NCBI RefSeq assembly: GCF_018130825.1
Contig: NZ_JAFCJS010000001.1
Coordinates: forward strand, 434,001-498,000
Length of the DNA stretch: 64,000 nucleotides
Reading direction: 5' to 3'
Origin: Bradyrhizobium liaoningense
Lineage (GTDB): Bacteria > Pseudomonadota > Alphaproteobacteria > Rhizobiales > Xanthobacteraceae
The translations under genes and the position numbers were made by a program. Each line of letters begins with the position of its first letter. The first letter of the stretch is position 1. This document shows positions 50,244 to 58,338 of this stretch, in pieces. Under the pieces are notes generated by a model. That model worked only from the letters and a program-made list of their open reading frames with translations, ran no database searches and had not been told where the DNA came from.

Positions 50244-51152
50244 TTAAGCGTCCGTTCGATTCCGCCACGGGAAGAGATTGGCCGGGAAGTCGGCGGCCGG
50301 TTTGCGCGGACGATGCGGGGGAGGCGGTACGGGCCGCGCGCCGGGCTCGGATGCGATCACCTTGCGGTAGAGATGCCAGGTGGCGTGGCCGAGCAGGGGG
50401 ATCACGACGGCCAGGCCGAGGAAGGCCGGGATCGTGCCGAGCGCCAGCAGCACCGCCACGATCAGGCCCCAGGCCGCCATCGGCACCGGGTTCTTTGCCA
50501 CGACGCGGAGCGAGGTGACCATGGCCTCGAACGCGCCGGCATGGCGGTCGAGCATCAGCGGGAACGAGACGGCGCTGATGCAGAGCGCGGCGAGCGCGAA
50601 CAGGAAACCCGTGCCGCAGCCAACCACGATCAGCCACCAGCCTTGCTGGGTCGTCAGCACGCGCGTCAGGAAATCCGAGATCCCGGTGACGCCCTCATAG
50701 CCGAACGCCGCAACATAGATCGCCTGCGCGGTCGCAACCCAGGTCACGAACAGCGCGAGCAGCAGCGTGCCGAGGCCGAGCATCGCGCCGAACGATGGCG
50801 AGCGCAGCACCTCAATGGCATCCCAGGCGCTGGCCTCCTCATAGCGTTCGCGTCGGCTCGACAGCTCGTAGAGGCCAAGGGCTGCGAACGGGCCGATCAG
50901 GGCGAAGCCCGCGGCCAGCGGAAACAGCAGCGGCAGTACGGAATAGCCCATCACCACGCGGGCGAGCACGAGGCCCAGCACGGGATAGATCACGCACAGG
51001 ATAATGGCGTGGCTCGGAACTGCCTTGAAGTCCTCCCAGCCGCGCCGGAGCGCCTCGTGCAGGTCGGACAGTTGGATGGTTCGGATCACAGGTCCAGCCG
51101 CATCCGCAGGCTGGGCCGTCGTGGGTACATTGCCCTGGTAGAGTGTGGCCAT
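50244..51152 (-). CDS. DUF2189 polytopic membrane protein
   Basis: A 302-residue inner-membrane protein with about six hydrophobic segments (for example AIILCVIYPVLGLVLA, VLPLLFPLAAGFALIGPFAALGLYEL, GAMLGLGTLLLALFVTWV, FLFALAALCISAVSFPLML, AAWGLIVAVLLALGTIPAFLGLAVVIPLLGH). The SRRERYEE loop and GHATWHLYRKVI end fit DUF2189. The N-terminal tail is cytosolic-like and the C-terminal tail is Pro/Arg-rich. GGGAGC precedes the ATG. Function unknown. Confidence 0.87.
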   Translation of the reverse strand: MATLYQGNVPTTAQPADAAGPVIRTIQLSDLHEALRRGWEDFKAVPSHAIILCVIYPVLGLVLARVVMGYSVLPLLFPLAAGFALIGPFAALGLYELSSRRERYEEASAWDAIEVLRSPSFGAMLGLGTLLLALFVTWVATAQAIYVAAFGYEGVTGISDFLTRVLTTQQGWWLIVVGCGTGFLFALAALCISAVSFPLMLDRHAGAFEAMVTSLRVVAKNPVPMAAWGLIVAVLLALGTIPAFLGLAVVIPLLGHATWHLYRKVIASEPGARPVPPPPHRPRKPAADFPANLFPWRNRTDA

Positions 51153-51489
51153 GGTCGCTAGCTCCCTTGCCGGGCAGCCGCACTCGTCGCCGGCAAACGG
51201 CGCAAGCGGCCGCTCTTCTCTGAATTTCGCGATTCCAACCAGACGCGAATTCCGGACGGGGATCGCGAGTTGAACCGTGAGGCTACTCCCAATTCCGAGT
51301 CCTGTCCCTCACGCCTGGGTGAAATTTGATGCCGCAGTGCAACCTCAATGATGTCATTCGGTCGTCATTTCGCCGCAGATAAGCTCATGCTGTTTGTTGG
51401 TTCGCAGAACTCCGCGGGCGCAACGCAGTGACTTCGTCTATAAGGGGCCACTCAAGGCCCTTCCAACGGATCTTTTTCGGGGAACAGAC
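51153..51489. other. divergent intergenic region between DUF2189 and DUF3597 genes
   Basis: These 337 bases lie between divergent starts and hold both promoters. I see no gene. An imperfect hairpin GGGGCC-ACTCAA-GGCCC lies at about 51443-51459, in the probable 5' leader of the DUF3597 gene. Confidence 0.4.
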
Positions 51490-51891
51490 ATGAGCATTTT
51501 CGGGAAAATCATGGGCGCGATCTTCGGCAGCCATCCGGCTTCCGCCGCGCCCGCCGGTGGCGCAGCGCCGGACAGTGCCCCCGCGGGGGCCGCGCCGGGC
51601 GCATCGGCACCGGCATCAGCGCCGATGGCGGCCGTCGATGTCGCCGCCATCGTCGACAAGGCGGTGGCCGCGCACAAGGGCGAGAAGCTGGAATGGCGCA
51701 CCTCGATCGTCGACCTCATGAAGGCGCTCGACATCGATTCCAGCCTGGCCGCACGCAAGGACCTCGCCAAGGAGCTCGGCTATACCGGCGACATGAACGA
51801 CTCGGCCAGCATGAACGTCTGGCTGCACAAGCAGGTGATGTCCAAGCTCGCCGCCAATGGCGGTAAGCTGCCGCCTGAGATCAAGCACTGA
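51490..51891 (+). CDS. DUF3597 protein
   Basis: A 133-residue protein. Start 51490 (MSIFGKIMGAIFGSH) is chosen over earlier in-frame codons because it begins the family pattern. An Ala/Pro-rich linker (about 17-47) is followed by a conserved helical C-terminal domain: VDVAAIVDKAVAAHKGEKLEWRTSIVDLMKALDIDSSLAARKDLAKELGY. The LysM-unrelated fold resembles DUF3597 of YjbJ-like stress proteins; function unknown. A strong terminator follows. Confidence 0.85.
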   Translation: MSIFGKIMGAIFGSHPASAAPAGGAAPDSAPAGAAPGASAPASAPMAAVDVAAIVDKAVAAHKGEKLEWRTSIVDLMKALDIDSSLAARKDLAKELGYTGDMNDSASMNVWLHKQVMSKLAANGGKLPPEIKH

Positions 51892-51909
51892 CCGATCCCT
51901 CGGTCGTCG

Positions 51910-51938
51910 AAGGGCCCGCGATCGCGCGGGCCCTTTTG
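51910..51938 (+). terminator. rho-independent terminator after the DUF3597 gene
   Basis: AAGGGCCCGCG (51910-51920) pairs perfectly with CGCGGGCCCTT (51925-51935) around the loop ATCG, then TT continues the T tract. This is the cleanest intrinsic terminator in the window. The convergent GNAT stop is at 51942, so it may serve both genes. Confidence 0.88.
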
Positions 51939-51941
51939 CGT

Positions 51942-52217
51942 TCAGGCGACGAGGTCCGCATCCTCCGGATGCTTGTCGAGATAGTCGACGACGAAGCCGC
52001 AGCCGGCGATCACCTTCCTGCCGTCGCGGCGGATGAGCTCCAGCGCACCCTTGACCAGCTCGGAGGCGATGCCGCGGCCGCGCAGCGCGCGCGGCGTCTC
52101 GGTGTGGGTGATGATCACCGCCGACGGCGTCAGCCGGTAATTGGCGAAGGCGATGTCGCTGCCGACATCGAGCTCGAAGCGGCTCCTGTCCTTGTTGTCG
52201 CGTACCGATGCCGTCAT
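51942..52217 (-). CDS. small GNAT-type N-acetyltransferase (YjdJ-like)
   Basis: A 91-residue mini-GNAT. It has IIITHTETPRALRGRGIASELVKGALELIRRDG, covering the acetyl-CoA binding loop RGRGIAS, followed by GCGFVVDYLDKHPEDADL. It lacks the N-terminal half of full GNATs, as is normal for the YjdJ/GCN5-like short group. AGAAGGA precedes the ATG. A close paralogue lies at 53907-54179; the two share HTE-PRALRGRG / HTEVPKELGGKG and HP-D-DLV ends. The substrate is unknown. Confidence 0.87.
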   Translation of the reverse strand: MTASVRDNKDRSRFELDVGSDIAFANYRLTPSAVIITHTETPRALRGRGIASELVKGALELIRRDGRKVIAGCGFVVDYLDKHPEDADLVA

Positions 52218-52322
52218 GGCTGATCCTTCTGCAGCGAATGCTTACTCCCTGATCTAGGCGCCTGAACCCGCCATTGCCAAGGCGCGACCAAGGGAGGTTG
52301 CCGCAGGGGAGATATCTGCAAA

Positions 52323-53258
52323 ATGCGCGTCCAGCTCAGTCTAGCGGCCTTGCTTGCCGTGCTCGCTTCGGCAGCTCCGGTCCCAGCCGCAGCCGAAGGC
52401 GGTCCCGCCTGGGACGCCTGCTTTGCGCTGACCAGCACGCCGGATGAGCGGGTAACGGCCTGCTCGACGGTGATTGACACCAAGAGCGAGACTGGCCGCA
52501 GGCTCGCCGGTGCCTATTGCAGCCGCGGGCATGGCCTCACCGAGAAGCGCGAGCTCGATGCAGCGCTGTCCGATCTCGACGAAGCGGTCAGGCTCGATCC
52601 TGATTATGCCTGCGCCTACAACAATCGCGGTCGCGTCTATAACTTCAAGCGCGATTATGATCGCGCCATCGCCGATTACGACCAAGCCATTAAGCTCGAT
52701 CCCTCGCTGGCGCTCGCCTACAACAATCGCGGCGACTCCCGTTACAACAAGGGCGACCTCGACGGCGCCATCGCCGATTTCGACGCGGCGATCAAGCGCA
52801 ATCCGAACTATGCCCGCGCTTACGCCAATCGCGGCTACGTCTACGCACGCAAGCACGATACGGCGCATGCGCTCGCCGACTTCAGCACGCGGATCAAGCT
52901 CGCCCCGGACCTGATCGCCTACATCGACCGCGGCAACGTCTATCGTGACACCGAGCAGCTCGATCGTGCGGCCGCCGATTATGGCGAGGCGATCCGGCTC
53001 GCGCCCACGGATGCACGCGGCTGGCGCAATCGCGGCATGATCCGGCTCTACCAGGGCGACAACAAGGGGGGCGTTGCCGACTACGACAAGGCGCTGCAAT
53101 ACGATCCCTCGGACGTGTTCTCCTGGAACAATCGCGGACAAGCCCGCATGCGGCTCGGCGACAAGCAGGGCGCGATCGCCGATCTCAGGAAGGCGCTGGA
53201 ATTGGAGCCGGGCCTGCAGACGGCACAGGAGTCGTTGAGGAAGCTCGGGGCGCTCTAG
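52323..53258 (+). CDS. exported tetratricopeptide-repeat protein
   Basis: A 311-residue secreted TPR protein. The leader MRVQLSLAALLAVLASAAPVP ends near AAAEG. At least six 34-residue TPR units follow, each with AYNNRG- or ALADF-type helices: ALSDLDEAVRLDPDYACAYNNRG, RAIADYDQAIKLDPSLALAYNNRG, GAIADFDAAIKRNPNYARAYANRG and so on to GAIADLRKALELEPG. It probably scaffolds protein contacts in the periplasm. GGGGAG precedes the ATG. The partner is unknown. Confidence 0.92.
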   Translation: MRVQLSLAALLAVLASAAPVPAAAEGGPAWDACFALTSTPDERVTACSTVIDTKSETGRRLAGAYCSRGHGLTEKRELDAALSDLDEAVRLDPDYACAYNNRGRVYNFKRDYDRAIADYDQAIKLDPSLALAYNNRGDSRYNKGDLDGAIADFDAAIKRNPNYARAYANRGYVYARKHDTAHALADFSTRIKLAPDLIAYIDRGNVYRDTEQLDRAAADYGEAIRLAPTDARGWRNRGMIRLYQGDNKGGVADYDKALQYDPSDVFSWNNRGQARMRLGDKQGAIADLRKALELEPGLQTAQESLRKLGAL

Positions 53259-53457
53259 CTGCGGTGCGATATTGAGTTGATGGCCGGCGAATATATCGCG
53301 GGCATCGAAATAATCCTCGCTCGCGCCCTTGTGCGGTCGCCGGCGGTTCCCACGTGTTCCCTAGGACATACGTCCGAATGCGGCAGGCAGGGTCGCCAGA
53401 CATTCGGAAGTCGTGATCGCCAGCCGCCGACGTGTGCCTCTGTCAGAGGAGGGTACG

Positions 53458-53856
53458 ATGTCGGACTTTGGTTTCTTGAATACTCATCGCACATGGGAAG
53501 ACTGGTCCGGGATGCTGCTCGGCGCGCTGATTGTCGTCTCGCCATGGTTTCCCATTCAGGATCAGCCCGCGATCGTTGGAGACCCAACTGTCATTCTGAA
53601 TGCAGTCGCAGTCGGCCTGATCGTGTTTGGCATCAGTCAGCTCGAATATGTCGCGCTGCAGCGCTGGCAGGAGGTGGCGACGATCCTGGTCGGGTTGTGG
53701 CTCATCGCCTCGCCCTATTTCCTCGGCTATTCCGGCGAAGGGTTCCTGCGCATCTACCACACGAGCCTCGGCGCGGCTGTGGTTCTCCTCGGCGTGCTGC
53801 TGCTGTGGCAGGACTGGGACCTGAGTGACCAGGACATGCTCAAGCACGGGCAATAG
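53458..53856 (+). CDS. SPW-repeat membrane protein
   Basis: A 132-residue membrane protein. Start 53458 (MSDFGFLNTHRTWEDW) follows AGAGGAGGG. Two SPW-type repeats are seen: DWSGMLLGALIVVSPWFP and VATILVGLWLIASPYFLGYSG, within four hydrophobic segments. The family is common in rhizobia and of unknown function. It ends in a GC-rich hairpin region. Confidence 0.87.
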   Translation: MSDFGFLNTHRTWEDWSGMLLGALIVVSPWFPIQDQPAIVGDPTVILNAVAVGLIVFGISQLEYVALQRWQEVATILVGLWLIASPYFLGYSGEGFLRIYHTSLGAAVVLLGVLLLWQDWDLSDQDMLKHGQ

Positions 53857-53871
53857 CCCGTAGATGTCGCG

Positions 53872-53897
53872 AGGCCCGCCAGGCTACGGGCGGGCCT
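53872..53897. terminator. hairpin between the SPW-repeat and GNAT genes
   Basis: AGGCCCGCC (53872-53880) pairs with GGCGGGCCT (53889-53897). It lies in the 50-base gap between two convergent genes and is likely a shared terminator, although no T tract is present. Confidence 0.6.
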
Positions 53898-53906
53898 GCA
53901 CGGTCA

Positions 53907-54179
53907 TCATTTCACCAGATCCTGATAGTCCGGGTGCTTCTCGATCCACGCCTTCACGAACGGGCATTGCGGGATCAGCTTCAATCCGGCGGCGCGGACC
54001 TGGTCGAGCGCGCCTTGCACCAGCTTGGAGCCGACACCCTTGCCGCCGAGCTCTTTCGGCACCTCGGTGTGCTCGAAGGTGATGACATTGCCGTCGAGCT
54101 TGTAATGCTCGGTCGCAAGGTGGCCCTCGACCTCGAGCTCGAAGCGGTGGTGGGCCCTGTTGTCGATGACGTCGCTCAT
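53907..54179 (-). CDS. small GNAT-type N-acetyltransferase (YjdJ-like), second copy
   Basis: A 90-residue mini-GNAT with FEHTEVPKELGGKGVGSKLVQGALDQVRAAG and CPFVKAWIEKHPDYQDLVK, related to the 51942-52217 product. The acetyl-CoA loop reads GGKGVGS. CGGAGAC precedes the ATG. It lies 11 bases downstream of the expected stop of the exported gene at 54191-54702 and is probably co-transcribed with it. Confidence 0.87.
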   Translation of the reverse strand: MSDVIDNRAHHRFELEVEGHLATEHYKLDGNVITFEHTEVPKELGGKGVGSKLVQGALDQVRAAGLKLIPQCPFVKAWIEKHPDYQDLVK

Positions 54180-54190
54180 GTCGTCTCCGG

Positions 54191-54702
54191 TCAGCTCTTG
54201 AGCGAGTCAGCATCTTGCGGATCGACCAGGGTTCGCCGTCGGAGGAGCCCCTCATGTCGTCGATCCGCCAGCTACCCGCCTCGCGCACGAAGTCGTAACG
54301 CACGACCAGATCAGTGGGTTTCCGGTCGTTGCGGTGGCCGGTGATGGTCACCGCGACGGTCGCCTTGTCCGCCTCCATCTTCTCGGCGTCAACCTTGAAC
54401 GACTTCACGTCCGGTTCCTGCGAATTGGTGACCGGATCGAAATCGACCGGCCCGACATCGCCCTTCGGCGTATGCGCATCCGCCTTGGCCCACAGCGCGA
54501 CCAGTGCCTTGGAGAGATATTTGGCCTTGGCCGCCTTGTTCTCGATGATGAAGGCGCCGCCGCCATCGCCCTTGCCCTTGGCGGCGCGGGTATAGATCGC
54601 AGTCAGGATGGCGAGGGGATCGCTCGCGGCTGGGGTCTGGGCGAATGCTGGCGAGATGCCGGCTAGCAGAGAAGCGGCGACGAAGGAGCGACGGGTGAGC
54701 AT
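54191..54702 (-). pseudogene. exported DUF3828-like protein with apparent 3' frameshift
   Basis: The product starts MLTRRSFVAASLLAGISPAFA, a leader with a twin-Arg, followed by a soluble domain ending IDDMRGSSDGEPWSIRKML. As sequenced the frame then does not stop but runs through the whole next gene to 53884, giving about 100 extra Arg-rich residues that look like a shadow of the GNAT gene. One extra base near 54207-54209 would give a natural DSLKS end and a TGA at 54191. I therefore read this as a single-base loss or sequencing error at the extreme 3' end; the exported domain itself looks intact and may be functional. Family assignment is tentative. Confidence 0.65.
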
Positions 54703-54784
54703 GAGATGTCCCTGAGATGATGGCGGACGGCGGCGGGCCGGGGCCGCAGCGCATCTCTGTAGACCGTGGTGAAGGCAGTTCGGT

Positions 54785-55147
54785 TCAATCACTCGCTTTG
54801 GCGAGCCTGGAATCTTCGGCCTGCGGCTGCGGGCGGAGGCAGCCCTGGCAGATGACGAGGGAGCGATTGACCCTGGCGTCCTGCTCGGCCTCGATGCCGT
54901 CCTGCGCCTGCCACCATTCCTTCGAATCGGGCTGAAGTCCGGCCTGCGACCTGGTGCGCTCGGACGCGGCACGCGTCGTTCGCGATGGTCCGGAGGCAGC
55001 GCGCGGCTGATTGGGATCCTCGCCGGCGCCATCCCAGGCAAAGCGTGCAGGCTTGACGGCGGGATCAGAGGCCAGATGCACTTGCGGGGCCATGGCACAT
55101 CCGGCGAGCGCCAGCGACAACAGGAGGACGGCGGGCGCTTTGACCAT
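54785..55147 (-). CDS. small putative lipoprotein
   Basis: A 120-residue protein with leader MVKAPAVLLLSLALAGC, a strong lipobox (LAGC). The mature chain is polar and low in complexity, with a late CQGC pair (VICQGCLRPQ). Start 55147 puts the leader first; the open frame extends upstream across a divergent promoter. It diverges from the next gene. Family unknown. Confidence 0.72.
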   Translation of the reverse strand: MVKAPAVLLLSLALAGCAMAPQVHLASDPAVKPARFAWDGAGEDPNQPRAASGPSRTTRAASERTRSQAGLQPDSKEWWQAQDGIEAEQDARVNRSLVICQGCLRPQPQAEDSRLAKASD

Positions 55148-55241
55148 GATGCGGAACTCTGTACGCGAGAACTGAGCGAGGTTGCGCCGATCATGTTTAA
55201 AATTCCCTGAACGATCGCGGGCCAGCGCGCGACCAACGCGA

Positions 55242-55739
55242 ATGCGATATCTGATGCTCCTGCTGACTTTCCTTGCCACGGCTGCGCGCGCCGACGACGC
55301 AAAGCCGTTCAATCCGGCCGACTATCCGCCCGGCGTGCAGAAGGCGCTGCGTTACGCCAACGAGGAATGCGAGAGCCAGGACGGAGGGGCGGTGACCTTC
55401 GCTCCGGACACGGTGCGCAAGGTCGACCTGACCGGCGATGGCCGCGACGATTACATCATCGATTTCCGTGACACCAAGTGCGGGGAGCGCGAGACCACCT
55501 ATTGCGGAACCGGCGGCTGCGTCATGAACATCCTGGTCACGCTGCCTGATGGCAGCGTCCGTCCGGTGTTCGACGGCTATGTCCGCAGCTACAAGATCGT
55601 GGCGCCGCCGATGAAGCGCGGCGCCGCGCGCGTTGTCCGGTTCGATCTGCACGGGAGCTATTGCGGCGGTTTTGGCGCGCAGGCCTGCTCCAAGGAGAAG
55701 GCGATCACCGCAACCCCGTTTGCGTTCAGGCAGCCGTAG
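55242..55739 (+). CDS. exported hypothetical protein with a calcium-loop-like motif
   Basis: A 165-residue protein. Leader MRYLMLLLTFLATAARADD ends at ARA. The mature domain has a DLTGDGRDDYIID segment, like an FG-GAP or EF-hand-type calcium loop, plus several cysteines (EECES, TKCGERETTYCGTGGC, SYCGGFGAQAC) that may form disulfides. I do not know the family. It stands between a divergent lipoprotein and the acyl-CoA synthetase. Confidence 0.75.
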   Translation: MRYLMLLLTFLATAARADDAKPFNPADYPPGVQKALRYANEECESQDGGAVTFAPDTVRKVDLTGDGRDDYIIDFRDTKCGERETTYCGTGGCVMNILVTLPDGSVRPVFDGYVRSYKIVAPPMKRGAARVVRFDLHGSYCGGFGAQACSKEKAITATPFAFRQP

Positions 55740-55844
55740 GGCAGATGTGCGGCGGGCGGCCTTGCGGGGGCGCTGGTGATGGCGATAAATGGGCTGCAAT
55801 GAGCGGGCGGCTTGCGCGTCGTCCGCGCTCGAAGAGGAAGCCCG

Positions 55845-57452
55845 ATGCAGCCTTTGCGCATGTCCCGCCGCGTCATGAATCTCGCCTATATGCTGACCCA
55901 GAATGCGCGGCGGCATGGATCGCGTCCCGGTTTCGTTTGGGGCGACAGATCCTGGACCTGGCGCGAGATCGACGCGCAGGTCTCGGCGCTGGCCGCTGCG
56001 CTCGCCGCGCGCGGTATCACGAAAGGCGACCGCATCCTCGTCCATTCCAAGAACGGCGACGAGATGTTCTTCTCGATGTTCGCCGCGTTCCGGCTCGGTG
56101 CGGTCTGGGTTCCCACCAACTTCCGCCTGATGCCCGATGAGGTCACCTACCTCGCAGAGGCCTCGGGAGCGAAGGCGTTCCTGTGCCATGTCGATTTTCC
56201 CGAGCATGCGGCGGCGGTGAAGGGCGGCGCGCTGGAATTCACCTGGAGCCTCGACGGCAAGGCCCCGTTCGGTGAGCGCTCGGTGGCCGATGCCATCGCC
56301 GCGCAGGCCGGCGCCGATGTCGCGAATGCCGAGGTCGAATATGACGATCCCTGCTGGTTCTTCTTCACCTCCGGCACGACCGGGCGATCCAAGGCGGCGG
56401 TGCTGACCCACGGCCAGATGGGATTTGTCATCACCAACCATCTCGCCGACCTCACCCCCGGCGTGACCGAAGCGGACGCCTCGCTGGTGGTGGCACCGCT
56501 GTCGCATGGCGCCGGCGTGCACCAGCTGGTGCAGACCGCGCGCGGCGTGCGCACCGTGCTGCTGCCGACGGAAAAATTCGACATCAACGAAGCGTTCCGC
56601 CTGATCGAGGCGCACCGCGTCAGCAATCTCTTCACGGTGCCGACCATCCTGAAGATGATGATCGAGCATCCCGCCGCGGGCAAATACGATCATTCCTCGC
56701 TGCGACAGGTGATCTATGCGGGCGCGCCGATGTATCGCGAGGACCAGAAGGCGGCGCTGACGAAGCTCGGCAAGGTCATCGTGCAGTATTTTGGCCTCGG
56801 CGAGGTCACCGGCAACATTACCGTGCTGCCGGCGGCGCTGCACGATCCCGAGGACGGCCCGCATGCGAAGATCGGCACCTGCGGCTTCGAGCGCACCGGC
56901 ATGCAGGTCTCGATCCAGGATGACGAGGGCCGCGAACTCAAGGCGAACCAGAGCGGCGAGATCTGCGTGATCGGACCTGCGGTATTCGCCGGCTACTACG
57001 ACAACCCTGAAGCCAACGCCAAGGCATTCCGCAACGGCTGGTTCCGCACCGGCGATCTCGGCCATATGGACGAGGAGGGGTTTGTCTACATCACCGGCCG
57101 CGCGTCCGACATGTACATCTCCGGCGGCTCCAACATCTATCCGCGCGAGATCGAGGAGAAGATTCTGACGCATCCCGCGGTCGGCGAAGTGGCGGTGCTC
57201 GGCGTGCCCGACGCGACCTGGGGCGAGGTCGGTGTTGCCGTCTGCGTCGCGCGGGAAGGCGCGAAGGCCGTGAGCGAGGCCGAGATGGCGGCGTTCCTCA
57301 CGCCGAAGGTGCCGCGCTACAAGATGCCGAAGCGCTTCTTCTTCTGGGAGGCGCTGCCGAAATCCGGCTATGGCAAGGTGCCGAAGCGCATGGTGCGCGA
57401 CGAGCTCGAGGCGCGCGGGCTGCTCGACCTCGACAAGATCAAGGCAGGCTGA
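55845..57452 (+). CDS. AMP-forming acyl-CoA synthetase
   Basis: A 535-residue adenylate-forming ligase. Start 55845 (MQPLRMSRRVMNL) has GAGGA about 7 bases upstream; later ATGs at 55860 and 55875 are alternatives. Motifs: FFFTSGTTGRSKAAVLTH (P-loop), YFGLGEVTGNI, WFRTGDLGHMDEEGFVYITGRASDMYISGGSNIYPREIEE and the C-terminal LPKSGYGKVPKRM with the A10 Lys. It activates a carboxylic acid, probably a medium- or long-chain or aromatic acid; the substrate is not clear. A PPC-domain gene follows after 9 bases. Confidence 0.92.
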   Translation: MQPLRMSRRVMNLAYMLTQNARRHGSRPGFVWGDRSWTWREIDAQVSALAAALAARGITKGDRILVHSKNGDEMFFSMFAAFRLGAVWVPTNFRLMPDEVTYLAEASGAKAFLCHVDFPEHAAAVKGGALEFTWSLDGKAPFGERSVADAIAAQAGADVANAEVEYDDPCWFFFTSGTTGRSKAAVLTHGQMGFVITNHLADLTPGVTEADASLVVAPLSHGAGVHQLVQTARGVRTVLLPTEKFDINEAFRLIEAHRVSNLFTVPTILKMMIEHPAAGKYDHSSLRQVIYAGAPMYREDQKAALTKLGKVIVQYFGLGEVTGNITVLPAALHDPEDGPHAKIGTCGFERTGMQVSIQDDEGRELKANQSGEICVIGPAVFAGYYDNPEANAKAFRNGWFRTGDLGHMDEEGFVYITGRASDMYISGGSNIYPREIEEKILTHPAVGEVAVLGVPDATWGEVGVAVCVAREGAKAVSEAEMAAFLTPKVPRYKMPKRFFFWEALPKSGYGKVPKRMVRDELEARGLLDLDKIKAG

Positions 57453-57461
57453 GCGTCGGTG

Positions 57462-58322
57462 ATGCGAAATATCAAGCAGCCCGGCGCGCCCGTCGCCGAA
57501 CGCATTCAATGGGTGGAGGCGAGGGGACTGGCCTTCTCCTTCACGCTTCAGGCAGGCGTGCCGCTGCTGGAGGCCGCGCGCCGGGGCTTTGCCGCGGAGG
57601 GATTTGCCGGTGGCGTGCTGAATTTTTGCGGTGGCGCGCTCGGGCCGTTCGGCTATGTCATGCCGGCACTGTCGAAGACCGGCGAGAATGCCGCGTTCTA
57701 CAGCGACACCTATCGGCCCCAAGGCATCACGCGCTCGAAGCTCGGCAGCATGACGCTCGGCATGCGCGACGGCGCGCCGTTCTTTCATTGCCATGGGCTC
57801 TGGACCGAGGCCGACGGCAAGGCAAGCGGTGGCCACGTGCTCCCCGACGAGACCATCGTGGCCGAGCCGTTCGAGGTCGAGGCGTTCGGCATCGACGGCG
57901 CGACGTTCACGGCCGAGCCCGACCCCGAGACCAATTTCAAGCTGTTCGGGCCCGTTGCCGCTGCGAGCACCGGCGCGCGCACGACCAGCCGCGCCTTTGC
58001 GCTCCGGCTGCGCCCCAACCAGGACTTTGCCGCCTGCCTCGAAGACTTTTGTCGCACGCACGGCATCGCGCGCGCGAAGATTCATGGCGGCGTTGGCTCG
58101 ACCATCGGCGCGCGCTTCACCCATGGCGGCGTGACCGAGCCGTTTGCGACGGAGCTGGCGATAACGGCCGGGGCGATCGGGCCGGGCTCTTCGGGTACGC
58201 TCGAAGCCACGCTCGATGTTGCCCTGATCGACTACACCGGCGGCATTGCAGAGGGGCGTCTGATCCGTGGCGACAATCCCGTGCTGATGACCATGGAGCT
58301 GGTGCTCGAGGTGTTGGGCTAG
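57462..58322 (+). CDS. double PPC (DUF296) domain protein
   Basis: A 286-residue soluble protein with two tandem PPC/DUF296-like folds. The first (about 25-140) includes GVLNFCGGALGPFGYVMP and FFHCHGLWTEADG; the second (about 178-286) includes ARAKIHGGVGSTIGARF and EATLDVALIDYTGGIAEGRLIRGDNPVLMTMELVLE. The His-rich segment of the first may bind metal. Stand-alone bacterial PPC proteins are mostly of unknown function. The 9-base gap to the acyl-CoA synthetase suggests a two-gene operon. Confidence 0.85.
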   Translation: MRNIKQPGAPVAERIQWVEARGLAFSFTLQAGVPLLEAARRGFAAEGFAGGVLNFCGGALGPFGYVMPALSKTGENAAFYSDTYRPQGITRSKLGSMTLGMRDGAPFFHCHGLWTEADGKASGGHVLPDETIVAEPFEVEAFGIDGATFTAEPDPETNFKLFGPVAAASTGARTTSRAFALRLRPNQDFAACLEDFCRTHGIARAKIHGGVGSTIGARFTHGGVTEPFATELAITAGAIGPGSSGTLEATLDVALIDYTGGIAEGRLIRGDNPVLMTMELVLEVLG

Positions 58323-58338
58323 GATCGGCGAGCGATCA

